DNA of 64,000 nt from Serpentinicella alkaliphila. Lineage in GTDB: Bacteria > Bacillota > Clostridia > Peptostreptococcales > Natronincolaceae. This document shows, in pieces, positions 9,122 through 16,734 of this stretch (position 1 is its first letter; every line of letters begins with the position of its first letter). Both the position numbers and the translations under genes were made by a program. The DNA lies in contig NZ_CP058648.1 of NCBI RefSeq assembly GCF_018141405.1, positions 3,177,001-3,241,000 of the forward strand, given 5' to 3'. The notes under the pieces are model-generated. The model ran no database searches, was not told the origin of the DNA, and saw only the letters and a program-made list of their open reading frames with translations.

Positions 9122-10105
9122 TTATATTTCTAAAGACAAAGTTGTCTCTCGTTCTATAAGTTTTGTTTGCAAAATATAGTCTTTTACTGCAACTTCATCT
9201 CCATTGATTTGCTTGATTAATAATTCAACGATAGTTCTACCTATTTCTTCTATTGGCTGATTAATAGTAGTTAGTGAAGGATATAGAAGCTCACCAATAA
9301 AACTATTGTCAAACCCAATAATCTTAACTTGATTCGGTATTGTAACCCCTCTTTTTTTAAGAGATCTCATTATAGTAGCTGCTGCGATATCATTAAAAAC
9401 AAATATGCCATCATATTGACTAATATCATTCATACTATTTATATCTGCCTCTAACATTTCTACTTGAAAGTCGCTCTGAAACTCAATAAAGCTTACCTCT
9501 ACACCCTTATCTTTGGCCGCATCCATAAATCCTTCAAATCTTAGCTCCGTTGCTTCAAAAGATTTAGGTCCTCTTATCTGCAAAATTCTTTCGCAGTTTT
9601 TACTATATAGATGCTCAAACGCCATTCTTCCTCCATTATAGTTATCGGAAGAAACGGTAATAATATTATCGAGTATATGGTTTTCAAAGGCCACTACAGG
9701 AATGTTAATATTGCTATATTCTGATTTGCACTGACTTCGTGAAGCAATAATACCTGCTACCCTATGACTTTTCAAAACTTCTAAATAATTTTTTTCTTTT
9801 TCCTTATCATCATCTGTGTTGCATAAAAATATATTATATCCCATATTTTTCGCGTAATCTTCTATAACAGATGCTAATTGATTGAAGAATGGGTTTGATA
9901 TATTTGGAACCATTAATCCTATCGTTTTAGAATTTTTAGTAAACACCGCTCTCGCTAGTGCATTAGGAGTATAATTTAACTCCTCTATCACTTTTTGAAT
10001 TTTTTTCTTAGATTCCTCACTAACATAACCATTATCATTTAGGTATCTGGATACGGTTGCAATTCCAATTCCAGCCCTTTTCGCAATCTCTCTAATATTT
10101 GACAT
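9122..10105 (-). CDS. LacI/GalR-family transcriptional regulator of the pentitol operon
   Basis: A 327-residue repressor with an N-terminal helix-turn-helix (MSNIREIAKRAGIGIATVSRYLN) and hinge EELNYTPNALARAV. The periplasmic-binding-protein-like effector domain begins KTIGLMVPNISNPFF. I set the start at ATG 10105 rather than 10132, because AAGGTAGG lies 7 nt before it and LacI proteins begin at this point. It heads the pentitol operon, and two copies of a palindrome lie just upstream (10219 and 10396), suggesting autoregulation plus control of the operon. The inducer is unknown. Confidence 0.92.
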   Translation of the reverse strand: MSNIREIAKRAGIGIATVSRYLNDNGYVSEESKKKIQKVIEELNYTPNALARAVFTKNSKTIGLMVPNISNPFFNQLASVIEDYAKNMGYNIFLCNTDDDKEKEKNYLEVLKSHRVAGIIASRSQCKSEYSNINIPVVAFENHILDNIITVSSDNYNGGRMAFEHLYSKNCERILQIRGPKSFEATELRFEGFMDAAKDKGVEVSFIEFQSDFQVEMLEADINSMNDISQYDGIFVFNDIAAATIMRSLKKRGVTIPNQVKIIGFDNSFIGELLYPSLTTINQPIEEIGRTIVELLIKQINGDEVAVKDYILQTKLIERETTLSLEI

Positions 10106-10218
10106 ATCAATTCCTACCTTTATAATTCCCATATCTCAGAAATTTTTTATCTATAATTAGTTTCAATCAATTTACTTATCTCTATGCTTTGTACCCTTAA
10201 AATTTAAAACACAACATG

Positions 10219-10232
10219 TGGAACAAGTTCCA
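10219..10232. promoter_or_regulatory. Likely LacI-family operator, copy 1
   Basis: TGGAACAAGTTCCA has six-base half sites that are perfect inverted repeats around a two-base centre. It lies 113 nt upstream of the repressor start, and a near-identical copy is at 10396. Size and placement fit a LacI-type operator. Confidence 0.6.
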
Positions 10233-10395
10233 TGCATGTCTTAGTAAATTATTGTACATACTCAGTTAATTTGAGCAGCACATCCTACTTTAATTATATT
10301 AAATATATGACTTGTACTTCACACTTTATGAATATAACCTTTAATTAAAATAAACACTTTTTAACACAATACTTTCACCCTAAAGAACAAACTAA

Positions 10396-10409
10396 TGAAA
10401 CATGTTCCA
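10396..10409. promoter_or_regulatory. Likely LacI-family operator, copy 2
   Basis: TGAAACATGTTCCA differs from the site at 10219 by one arm base and one centre base, giving the shared form TGRAACAWGTTCCA. The two sites are 177 nt apart, which would allow looping by a tetrameric or paired repressor. Confidence 0.55.
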
Positions 10410-10754
10410 TATTCATTATATCATATGTTATAAATCAAGTCAGTATAATTATTATTTTTGTGATTTTTTTTATATTTTAAAATTTTTCATAACCCTCGTT
10501 TTCTATTTTTACGCTTGAAATTAAAGGGTGTTATAAAAAATTAATATGATTTAAATCTTCAATCACCATTATGACTATAAATCTTTACTAAACATTAAAA
10601 TCTATGGACAGTATCCTCACTCACTCTAACCAATGAGTTTCCCAGTTAAAATTTCTGTCTTCTACTGATAACATAACATGTTTTGCTATTTTTTCCAATA
10701 CTACATGTTTTCCAATAAAAATAGATATATTACTAAAGGTCCTAATAATGGCTC
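10410..10754. other. Intergenic stretch without a convincing gene
   Basis: Very AT-rich DNA between the operator pair and the promoter of the glycine-riboswitch transcript. An open frame on the minus strand runs through it and across the riboswitch, but it has no recognisable family and no good ribosome-binding site. I see nothing else here. Confidence 0.5.
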
Positions 10755-10784
10755 TTGATTTTATAAGTATGTTCATGGTAGAAT
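10755..10784 (+). promoter_or_regulatory. Candidate promoter of the glycine-riboswitch transcript
   Basis: TTGATT and TAGAAT are separated by 18 nt, about 70 nt upstream of the glycine aptamer. This is a reasonable but not perfect sigma-A promoter. Confidence 0.4.
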
Positions 10785-10855
10785 AACATTTGTTCACAAA
10801 ATAAAATTTTATACGTATCGGATGAAGGTAATAGAATACAAACTGTAGACTGTTA

Positions 10856-10945
10856 TTGGACGAGCCTCTGGAGAGACTCAAAAGAGCACCGAAGGGGAAA
10901 GCCTGAAACATCAGGTGAAACTCTCAGGTAAAAGGACAGGGGATT
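10856..10945 (+). promoter_or_regulatory. Glycine riboswitch, single aptamer
   Basis: The conserved glycine-aptamer core is plain: GAGCCTCTGGAGAGACTC, then AGAGCACCGAAGGGG, then CTCTCAGGTAAAAGGACAGG. Only one aptamer is seen; no second core is present upstream or downstream. It precedes a terminator hairpin and an alanine/glycine:sodium symporter gene, a well-known target class for glycine riboswitches. Confidence 0.95.
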
Positions 10946-11030
10946 TTTCTCATTTAATGTAATACTATTGTATCTACGTTTCTTTGTACATACAATGGTT
11001 TGTTCATGCATGAAAAATCTAATTCCAACC

Positions 11031-11067
11031 AGAGACTAAACTTTGAATAGTCTCTTTTCTTTTTTTT
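11031..11067 (+). terminator. Terminator in the glycine riboswitch expression platform
   Basis: AGAGACTA / TAGTCTCT forms an 8-bp stem with a 9-nt loop, followed by TTTTCTTTTTTT. The 5' arm repeats AGAGACT from inside the aptamer, so the 3' arm could pair with either copy, a plausible switching mechanism. Confidence 0.8.
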
Positions 11068-11193
11068 GAATCTCAATATTACTTGTAAAGGAGAGATGCA
11101 AATCAATACTACATTATTACAATCTGTAAAATATAAGTCCTAATTTATAACTGTTATAAAAAATATATTTAACTATACTACGGAGGTTTTGTC

Positions 11194-12549
11194 ATGAAAT
11201 TATTAATGGAAATCATTTCTAAAATTAATGGTGTTTTATGGGGCCCAGTAATGTTATTCTTTTTATTGGGTACAGGAGTACTTTTTACAGTGAAGCTAAG
11301 ATTCATTCAAATTAGAAGATTTAAAGATATTTGGAGAGAAACATTTGGCGGAATCTTTAATAAAAAAGAGAAAGCAGATGAAAATGGTATTTCTTCATTT
11401 CAAGCTCTAACAACTGCAATAGCTGCCCAGGTTGGTACAGGAAATTTGGCTGGAGTTGCGACAGCTATTGCTGCGGGTGGCCCAGGAGCAATCTTTTGGA
11501 TGTGGTTAAGCGGTTTCCTAGGAATGGGAACAATTTTTGGTGAAGCAGTTCTATCTCAACTTTATACAGAAAAAGTGGACGGTGAATTAACGGGCGGTCC
11601 AGCATACTATATTAAAAATGGTTTAAATAGTAAATTTTTAGCAGGATTTTTCGCGATAGCTATTGTACTAGCATTAGGGTTTATGGGGAATATGGTTCAG
11701 TCAAATTCTATATCAGAAGCAGCATATGTTGCTTTTAATATCCCTAAGTTAGTAACAGGGGGATTTGTTGCAGCTTTAGTTGGTCTAATTATAATTGGCG
11801 GTATTAACAGAATAGCTTCTTTTACTGAAAAAATCGTTCCTTTTATGGCAGGCCTATATATTATAGGTGCCCTTACAATTGTTATAATGAATTACAATCA
11901 AATTCTACCAGCTTTCAAAATGATTTTTATTGGAGCTTTTAATCCTATGGCAGCAACTGGTGGAATTATCGGTGCTTCAATAAAAGAAGCCTTCCGTTAT
12001 GGAGTAGCTAGAGGTTTGTTTTCTAACGAGGCTGGTATGGGTTCAACCCCTCATGCCCATGCTATTGCAAAGGTAGACCATCCAGCACAGCAGGGATTAG
12101 TTGCAATAATGGGTATAATTATCGATACTGGCATAGTATGTACATTAACTGCATTAGTAATTTTGACAACTGGATCTCTTTCAACTGGCCTTAATGGATC
12201 TCAACTGACACAAGAAGCATTCATTAGAGGTTTAGGCACCCATGGTGCTACCTTTGTTGCTATATGCTTATTCTTCTTTGCCCTATCTACTATAATTGGT
12301 TGGTACTACTTTGGGGAATCAAACATTAAATATTTATTTGGTAAAAAAGGTATTGGCTTTTACAGAGTTTTTGTATTAAGTTTTATTATTTTGGGTACTG
12401 CAATGAAAGTTGAAATCGTATGGGAATTAGCTGACACTTTTAATGGTCTAATGGTTATACCTAATCTATTAGCCTTACTAGGACTAGTTTCCCTTGTAGT
12501 TAAGAGTACTAATGAATACGAAAGCAAAGGAGAGCATTCTAAAATATAG
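11194..12549 (+). CDS. Alanine/glycine:cation symporter (AGCS family)
   Basis: This 451-residue membrane protein imports alanine or glycine with Na+ (or H+). The AGCS features are visible: FQALTTAIAAQVGTGNLAGVATAI near residues 70-95, FWMWLSGFLGMGTIFGEAVLSQ near 105-125, and GVARGLFSNEAGMGSTPHAHA near 268-290. About ten hydrophobic segments can be counted. A strong CGGAGG site precedes the ATG. A glycine riboswitch with a terminator lies in its leader, so glycine rather than alanine is probably the regulatory signal and a main substrate. A bidirectional terminator follows. Confidence 0.95.
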   Translation: MKLLMEIISKINGVLWGPVMLFFLLGTGVLFTVKLRFIQIRRFKDIWRETFGGIFNKKEKADENGISSFQALTTAIAAQVGTGNLAGVATAIAAGGPGAIFWMWLSGFLGMGTIFGEAVLSQLYTEKVDGELTGGPAYYIKNGLNSKFLAGFFAIAIVLALGFMGNMVQSNSISEAAYVAFNIPKLVTGGFVAALVGLIIIGGINRIASFTEKIVPFMAGLYIIGALTIVIMNYNQILPAFKMIFIGAFNPMAATGGIIGASIKEAFRYGVARGLFSNEAGMGSTPHAHAIAKVDHPAQQGLVAIMGIIIDTGIVCTLTALVILTTGSLSTGLNGSQLTQEAFIRGLGTHGATFVAICLFFFALSTIIGWYYFGESNIKYLFGKKGIGFYRVFVLSFIILGTAMKVEIVWELADTFNGLMVIPNLLALLGLVSLVVKSTNEYESKGEHSKI

Positions 12550-12573
12550 GCTTTAATTCATACAATATTCCAT

Positions 12574-12611
12574 ATAAATATAGAGGGAGGCAATACTCCC
12601 TCTATATTTAT
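12574..12611. terminator. Bidirectional terminator between convergent genes
   Basis: A 16-bp perfect stem (ATAAATATAGAGGGAG and its complement) with a 6-nt loop lies between the symporter gene on the plus strand and the acyl-CoA ligase gene on the minus strand. Confidence 0.85.
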
Positions 12612-12637
12612 AAAATTATCGATAAATCTTCTTCTAC

Positions 12638-13975
12638 CTAGATTAAACTTCCGTTGCCAAATTGTTTAAGTAACCTTCTATCTATCTTTCCATTCTCATT
12701 TCTAGGAATGCTGTTTATAATAACAATGTCCTTTGGAACTTTTGTATATTCTAAATACCGTTTACAAAACATCTTTATTTCATTTTTTAGCTCTACTTCA
12801 TTTAACTTCTCATAAATTGATATGACTGCCATAATCTCTTCTCCCTTTAAGTGGTGAGCCTTTCCTATAACTACAGCCTCATTAACATCGGGATGTTGCA
12901 TTATGACCTTTTCAATCTCTTCTGCCATTATTTTTTCCCCTGCTTTGTTAATAATATTTCCTTCTCTACCTGTAAGAAATAAAAAATTATCTTCATCTAA
13001 ATATCCCAAGTCCCCCGCTGAATGCTTTGTAGGAAAACCATCAGCAATATAAGGACTCTTGACCCATACTTTTTCGTTTTCAATAATTATTTGTACATCT
13101 GGAAAAGCTCTCCCTACACTACCTTCTTTCTGTAGGGAATCTTCGAAATTTAAATAGGATATATGTCCAAGTTCACTTGCCCCATAATATTCAACAATTT
13201 TTGCCTTCGGAAATATTTCTTTTAATCTACTAAATGTATTCATATCTAATTTAGAACCTGCGGATACAACTGATTTAACCTCTAATGATTGTATATTGTC
13301 ACTAGTCGTTAATATTTTATATAACGCTGGAACCATAAAAATAGCATCAATATTTTTTTTATTGATGATATTCATTATTTCCATAGGTTTTTGTTTTTTC
13401 GTATGGACTAATGTGCCACCCTCATAAAAAATATGTATAGCACCGTTAAGGTTCGCTGTGTAGTGAAAGTTTCCATTTAACAGTAGTCTATTACCCTTGT
13501 TAATATTAAATATTTCACTTTGATGTTTAAATGCTCTTTCCCAGGTGTTATAACTTCTCCATATTAATTTTTCTTCCCCTGTAGTTCCAGAGGAAAGGGC
13601 ACAAAGAAAAAGATTTGAACCATGGTCTAAACCAGATGCTCTATTATCTTTATATAGCTTGATCTCCCCATTAATAATTATTCTAGGGTCAATTTTATTA
13701 ATTAATCGTTTGTAGTTTTCCTTGGAAATATTCGGTGAAAGGATGACAGAAATTAGTCCAGCCTTCCAAGAGGATAAGAAATACATGAGTTGCTTAACTG
13801 GGCTATCCTCCTTTATAATTACCAAATCCCCTTTATTTCCAAACTTTAACAACTGTTCAGAAATATTGTCAATAAATTCTTTTGCTTCTAAGTATGAATA
13901 CTCCTCATAGTCAGATTGTATAAATTCCCTTTTACCGTCATTAGTAGCTATTCTATCAATTATACTTAAACACAT
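12638..13975 (-). CDS. AMP-forming acyl-CoA ligase of a BioY-linked cluster
   Basis: This 445-residue adenylating enzyme activates a carboxylic acid to its CoA thioester. The AMP-binding loop SSGTTGEEKL (near residue 140), the motif VEYYGASELGHISY (near 270), the hinge GDLGYLDEDNFLFLTGREGNIINKAGEKI and the C-terminal catalytic lysine in RNENGKIDRRLL are present. It is slightly shorter than typical ligases, like OSB-CoA ligases and B. subtilis YhfT. The cluster order bioY-thiolase-ligase matches the BirA-controlled yhfU-yhfS-yhfT genes of B. subtilis. A role in pimelate or fatty-acid metabolism for biotin is inference. Confidence 0.85.
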   Translation of the reverse strand: MCLSIIDRIATNDGKREFIQSDYEEYSYLEAKEFIDNISEQLLKFGNKGDLVIIKEDSPVKQLMYFLSSWKAGLISVILSPNISKENYKRLINKIDPRIIINGEIKLYKDNRASGLDHGSNLFLCALSSGTTGEEKLIWRSYNTWERAFKHQSEIFNINKGNRLLLNGNFHYTANLNGAIHIFYEGGTLVHTKKQKPMEIMNIINKKNIDAIFMVPALYKILTTSDNIQSLEVKSVVSAGSKLDMNTFSRLKEIFPKAKIVEYYGASELGHISYLNFEDSLQKEGSVGRAFPDVQIIIENEKVWVKSPYIADGFPTKHSAGDLGYLDEDNFLFLTGREGNIINKAGEKIMAEEIEKVIMQHPDVNEAVVIGKAHHLKGEEIMAVISIYEKLNEVELKNEIKMFCKRYLEYTKVPKDIVIINSIPRNENGKIDRRLLKQFGNGSLI

Positions 13976-13978
13976 GAG

Positions 13979-15139
13979 TTATTCATCCTTTGTTATATTT
14001 CTAATCATAATAGCAGCCCCCTGTCCACCAGCGACTCCTATTGCAGCAATACCTCTCTCTTTATTATCCTTTTTCAGTATTTCAGCTAGGTGAAGAGTAA
14101 TAATAGCACCAGAAGCTCCATAGGGATGTCCATATGCTAATGCCCCACCCCAGAGATTTATAGTTTCTTCCGAAATACCTAACTCCTTAATAAAGCCTAA
14201 TATCTTTACTGCAAATGCTTCATTAACTTCATAAACATCTATTTGATTTGAAGTTAATTTCCTTTCATTAAGTAATTTCTTAACTACATTTATTGCACCG
14301 ACTGGTGGGTAATTTGGATTTACTCCTATACTTCCAACGGCTTCAATAATAGCTATTGGCTTAAGATTATATTTTTCTACTGCCTCTTGTGAGGCCAGTA
14401 ATAGTGCACAAGCACCATCATGTGTTAAGCATGAATTACCACTTGTTATATTTCCACCTGGTTTTACTACTGGTGCAGCCTTAGCTAAAAGTCTCATAGA
14501 CATTTTTTCTCTTATACTTTCATCGGAAATTTGACTATCTCCATCCAAACTAATTATTACATCTTTAAGTTTATTCTCATACTTAGCTTCAATAGCCCTC
14601 TTATGACTCATTAAAGCCCATCTATCCATATCATCTCTACTTAGTCCAAAGAGCTCTCCTGTTTTTTCAGCACCAGTTAGCATATCCGGGTCTCCTAAAA
14701 TAAAAGGTGAAAACTGGGCCTTAGAATAAAAAACAGCTTCACCTTCAAATTTAGGATCTTTATTGTTATATCTTCTCATAGGTTCTAAAGATGTACTTTC
14801 TACTCCACCAGCTATCACTAAATTTGCTTCAGAGGCTTTAATCATATAGTAAGCCACAAATATTGATTTCATCCCTGAGCCACACTGAAAATCTATAGTT
14901 GTAGCTGGTATTGATTGGTCCCATCCTGCTTCCAATAAAGAGAGTCTAGCTATATTACCACCAGGGCCAATAGCATTTCCGAGGAATACTTCATCAATAT
15001 TCTTTGGTTTTAGAGCATTTCGCCCAAGTAACCTATTCATAACAGCTGCTCCTAATTTTTCCGGAAGATAAGTAGAAAGCTTTCCATTTTTCTTTCCTAT
15101 TGGGGTTCTACAACCATCTACGATATAAACTTTATTCAT
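13979..15139 (-). CDS. Thiolase-family acyltransferase (YhfS-like) lacking the usual second cysteine
   Basis: A 386-residue thiolase. The nucleophilic cysteine is in FQCGSGMKSI near residue 88, NEAFAVK is near 296, and the catalytic histidine is in GGALAYGHPYGASGA near 340. In typical degradative and biosynthetic thiolases a second cysteine lies in a CxGGG(M/Q)G loop near the C-terminus; here the segment reads IGVAGGQGAA, with glycine in its place. That suggests altered chemistry or an acyl-transfer role. It lies between bioY and an acyl-CoA ligase, with gaps of only a few nucleotides, so it belongs to the biotin-responsive operon. Confidence 0.85.
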   Translation of the reverse strand: MNKVYIVDGCRTPIGKKNGKLSTYLPEKLGAAVMNRLLGRNALKPKNIDEVFLGNAIGPGGNIARLSLLEAGWDQSIPATTIDFQCGSGMKSIFVAYYMIKASEANLVIAGGVESTSLEPMRRYNNKDPKFEGEAVFYSKAQFSPFILGDPDMLTGAEKTGELFGLSRDDMDRWALMSHKRAIEAKYENKLKDVIISLDGDSQISDESIREKMSMRLLAKAAPVVKPGGNITSGNSCLTHDGACALLLASQEAVEKYNLKPIAIIEAVGSIGVNPNYPPVGAINVVKKLLNERKLTSNQIDVYEVNEAFAVKILGFIKELGISEETINLWGGALAYGHPYGASGAIITLHLAEILKKDNKERGIAAIGVAGGQGAAIMIRNITKDE

Positions 15140-15146
15140 CTATTAT

Positions 15147-15686
15147 CTACCTACTTTTTAAATGTGGTTTTAACCTTTTAGCTAACAATGTTGCAGCGAT
15201 TACCTTTAAAATATCTCCTGGTATGAATGGCAGTGCACCAGTAACAATTGCCTTCTCTAACCCCATTCCAGTTAAAAAGTTTAGCCTAGATACACCTAAT
15301 AAATAAACAACTATAATTCCTCCAACTATCGCTGAACCCCCTAATTTCCATATATTGTTTGATTTTCTACATAGTAGACTTATAACTACAGCTCCTACTA
15401 AAAAACCCACAATATACCCACCAGAAGGTCCGGCTAAAACACCTATTCCTGATCTACCACCTGAAAAAACAGGAACTCCAGCAACTCCAAGCAGTATAAA
15501 TATAAAAACACTTAAGAATGCTTGAAATGGCGCCAACAGCTGCCCAGCTAACATAATCCCTAAAGTCTGCCCAGTTACCGGTACAGGACTAAAAGGAAGG
15601 GGTATTACAACATAACCTAGTACACTAATTAAAGCAGCAAATATCGAAGAATACATCATATCTTTTAGTTTAAAATTTTTAGTCAT
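15147..15686 (-). CDS. bioY: Biotin transporter, ECF S component
   Basis: BioY is the membrane-embedded biotin-binding subunit of an energy-coupling-factor transporter. The 179-residue protein has about six hydrophobic segments and the signature VTGQTLGIMLAGQLLAPFQAF near residues 36-56, with GGRSGIGVLAGPSGGYIVGFLVGA further on. No EcfA/EcfT genes lie nearby, so it probably shares a common energising module or works alone. It is the first gene of the operon; an excellent promoter and an overlapping BirA-type operator lie about 220-265 nt upstream. Confidence 0.95.
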   Translation of the reverse strand: MTKNFKLKDMMYSSIFAALISVLGYVVIPLPFSPVPVTGQTLGIMLAGQLLAPFQAFLSVFIFILLGVAGVPVFSGGRSGIGVLAGPSGGYIVGFLVGAVVISLLCRKSNNIWKLGGSAIVGGIIVVYLLGVSRLNFLTGMGLEKAIVTGALPFIPGDILKVIAATLLAKRLKPHLKSR

Positions 15687-15897
15687 TATTTTTCCTCCTA
15701 GTAATTAAAATGCGTTATTATAATTCCAGTAAATCTTATATAAATTCTATATGTTTAATGTAAGCTGATTCAATGCTTCTTTATTCATTTATTATATTGC
15801 TATTCGACCTCCTAGTTTGTTTGAGAATTTGATAATATCATGGCCATATTCATATTCATGTCTCTATTAAAATATATAAAGCTACTAATATCAGTTA

Positions 15898-15926
15898 ATT
15901 ATAGAATACTGAAGAAGTATTGTCAA
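15898..15926 (-). promoter_or_regulatory. Consensus sigma-A promoter of the bioY operon
   Basis: On the minus strand TTGACA and TATAAT are separated by exactly 17 nt, matching the consensus at all twelve positions. The -35 box lies inside the half site of the BirA-type operator at 15920, so repressor binding would block RNA polymerase. Confidence 0.85.
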
Positions 15927-15951
15927 CCAATATATATTAGTTGGTTAACTA
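15920..15951. promoter_or_regulatory. BirA-type biotin operator
   Basis: TTGTCAACC and GGTTAACTA form an inverted repeat separated by 14 nt, the half-site and spacing pattern of BirA (biotin repressor/ligase) operators in Firmicutes. It overlaps the -35 box of the bioY promoter, explaining biotin repression of bioY and its two partner genes. Confidence 0.8.
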
Positions 15952-16066
15952 ATAATTGTTTAGATCTCAAAATCTTTAAATATTAATAAAGAACCTCTTT
16001 TAAAAAGCTAATAAAATTTAGTACAGTATTAAATGATTTAAAGATCCAATCTAATACAATCCAAAA

Positions 16067-16100
16067 AGACCGTATTAAGTCAATTGACTAAATACGGTCT
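16067..16100 (-). terminator. Terminator after the leuCD pair
   Basis: A long hairpin AGACCGTATT...AATACGGTCT, with an inner AGTCAATTGACT palindrome and one mismatch pair, lies about 95 nt after the small-subunit stop. On the minus strand it is followed by TTTTTGG. Confidence 0.75.
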
Positions 16101-16193
16101 GGTTCCACTTAGGAAACTATTCAAATAATATAGAATTCAATATGTTTTTAATTACTTTACTACTCTTCACCAGTTTAAATGGATACCTATAAA

Positions 16194-16718
16194 TTAGTAG
16201 TTTTTATCAGCATAGCCAACCCAGCCGCCTTCTTTAACTAGTGTCTTGTCAAACTCACCAATTACAAAATCAATTTCATCTGATCTATCTTGGGTAGTCA
16301 CGATAATCTTAGATCTGTCAATGTCTATTGTTATAGTAGTATCTTTGTCAGAATATGTGTCAAAAAGATAATCAATCTTTTCTTTCGGTAATTGTATTGC
16401 AAACATGCCGCAATTGTACATATTCTGTCTAAATATTCTTGCAAAGTTTTCTGCGATAACTACATTTATTCCATTTACCTCAAGAGCCCATGGGGCATGC
16501 TCTCTTGAAGAACCACATCCAAAATTTTCTCTTGTTACTATTACTGCCTTATCATTAATATCTTCCTTATTGTTGAACCCATTAAGCACTAAGTCTTCTA
16601 ATAAGAATGGTTTTAAAGCCTCCTTCGTAATTTCCGTAAGATATTTCGCTGGAATTATCTCATCAGTATTGATATCACTTCTGTCTAAGAATAAAACTTT
16701 TCCACTAAATTTTTTCAT
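16194..16718 (-). CDS. leuD: LeuD-type dehydratase small subunit (3-isopropylmalate dehydratase family)
   Basis: This is the swivelling small subunit that completes the active site of an aconitase-family hydro-lyase. The 174-residue protein shows IIPAKYLTEI near the N-terminus and the hallmark ENFGCGSSREHAPWAL near residues 65-80, followed by IAENFARIFRQNMYNCG. It starts about 17 nt after the large-subunit stop with a GTGGGGG site. LeuD is the default family label. The pair is not accompanied by leuA or leuB here, so a related substrate such as homoaconitate or 2,3-dimethylmalate cannot be excluded. Confidence 0.85.
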   Translation of the reverse strand: MKKFSGKVLFLDRSDINTDEIIPAKYLTEITKEALKPFLLEDLVLNGFNNKEDINDKAVIVTRENFGCGSSREHAPWALEVNGINVVIAENFARIFRQNMYNCGMFAIQLPKEKIDYLFDTYSDKDTTITIDIDRSKIIVTTQDRSDEIDFVIGEFDKTLVKEGGWVGYADKNY

Positions 16719-16734
16719 TTTTTTCCCCCACTAA

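Noticed and set aside
10621-10911. Minus-strand frame of 96 codons overlapping the glycine riboswitch
   Set aside because: Its 5' part is antisense to the aptamer and no domain or Shine-Dalgarno is visible.
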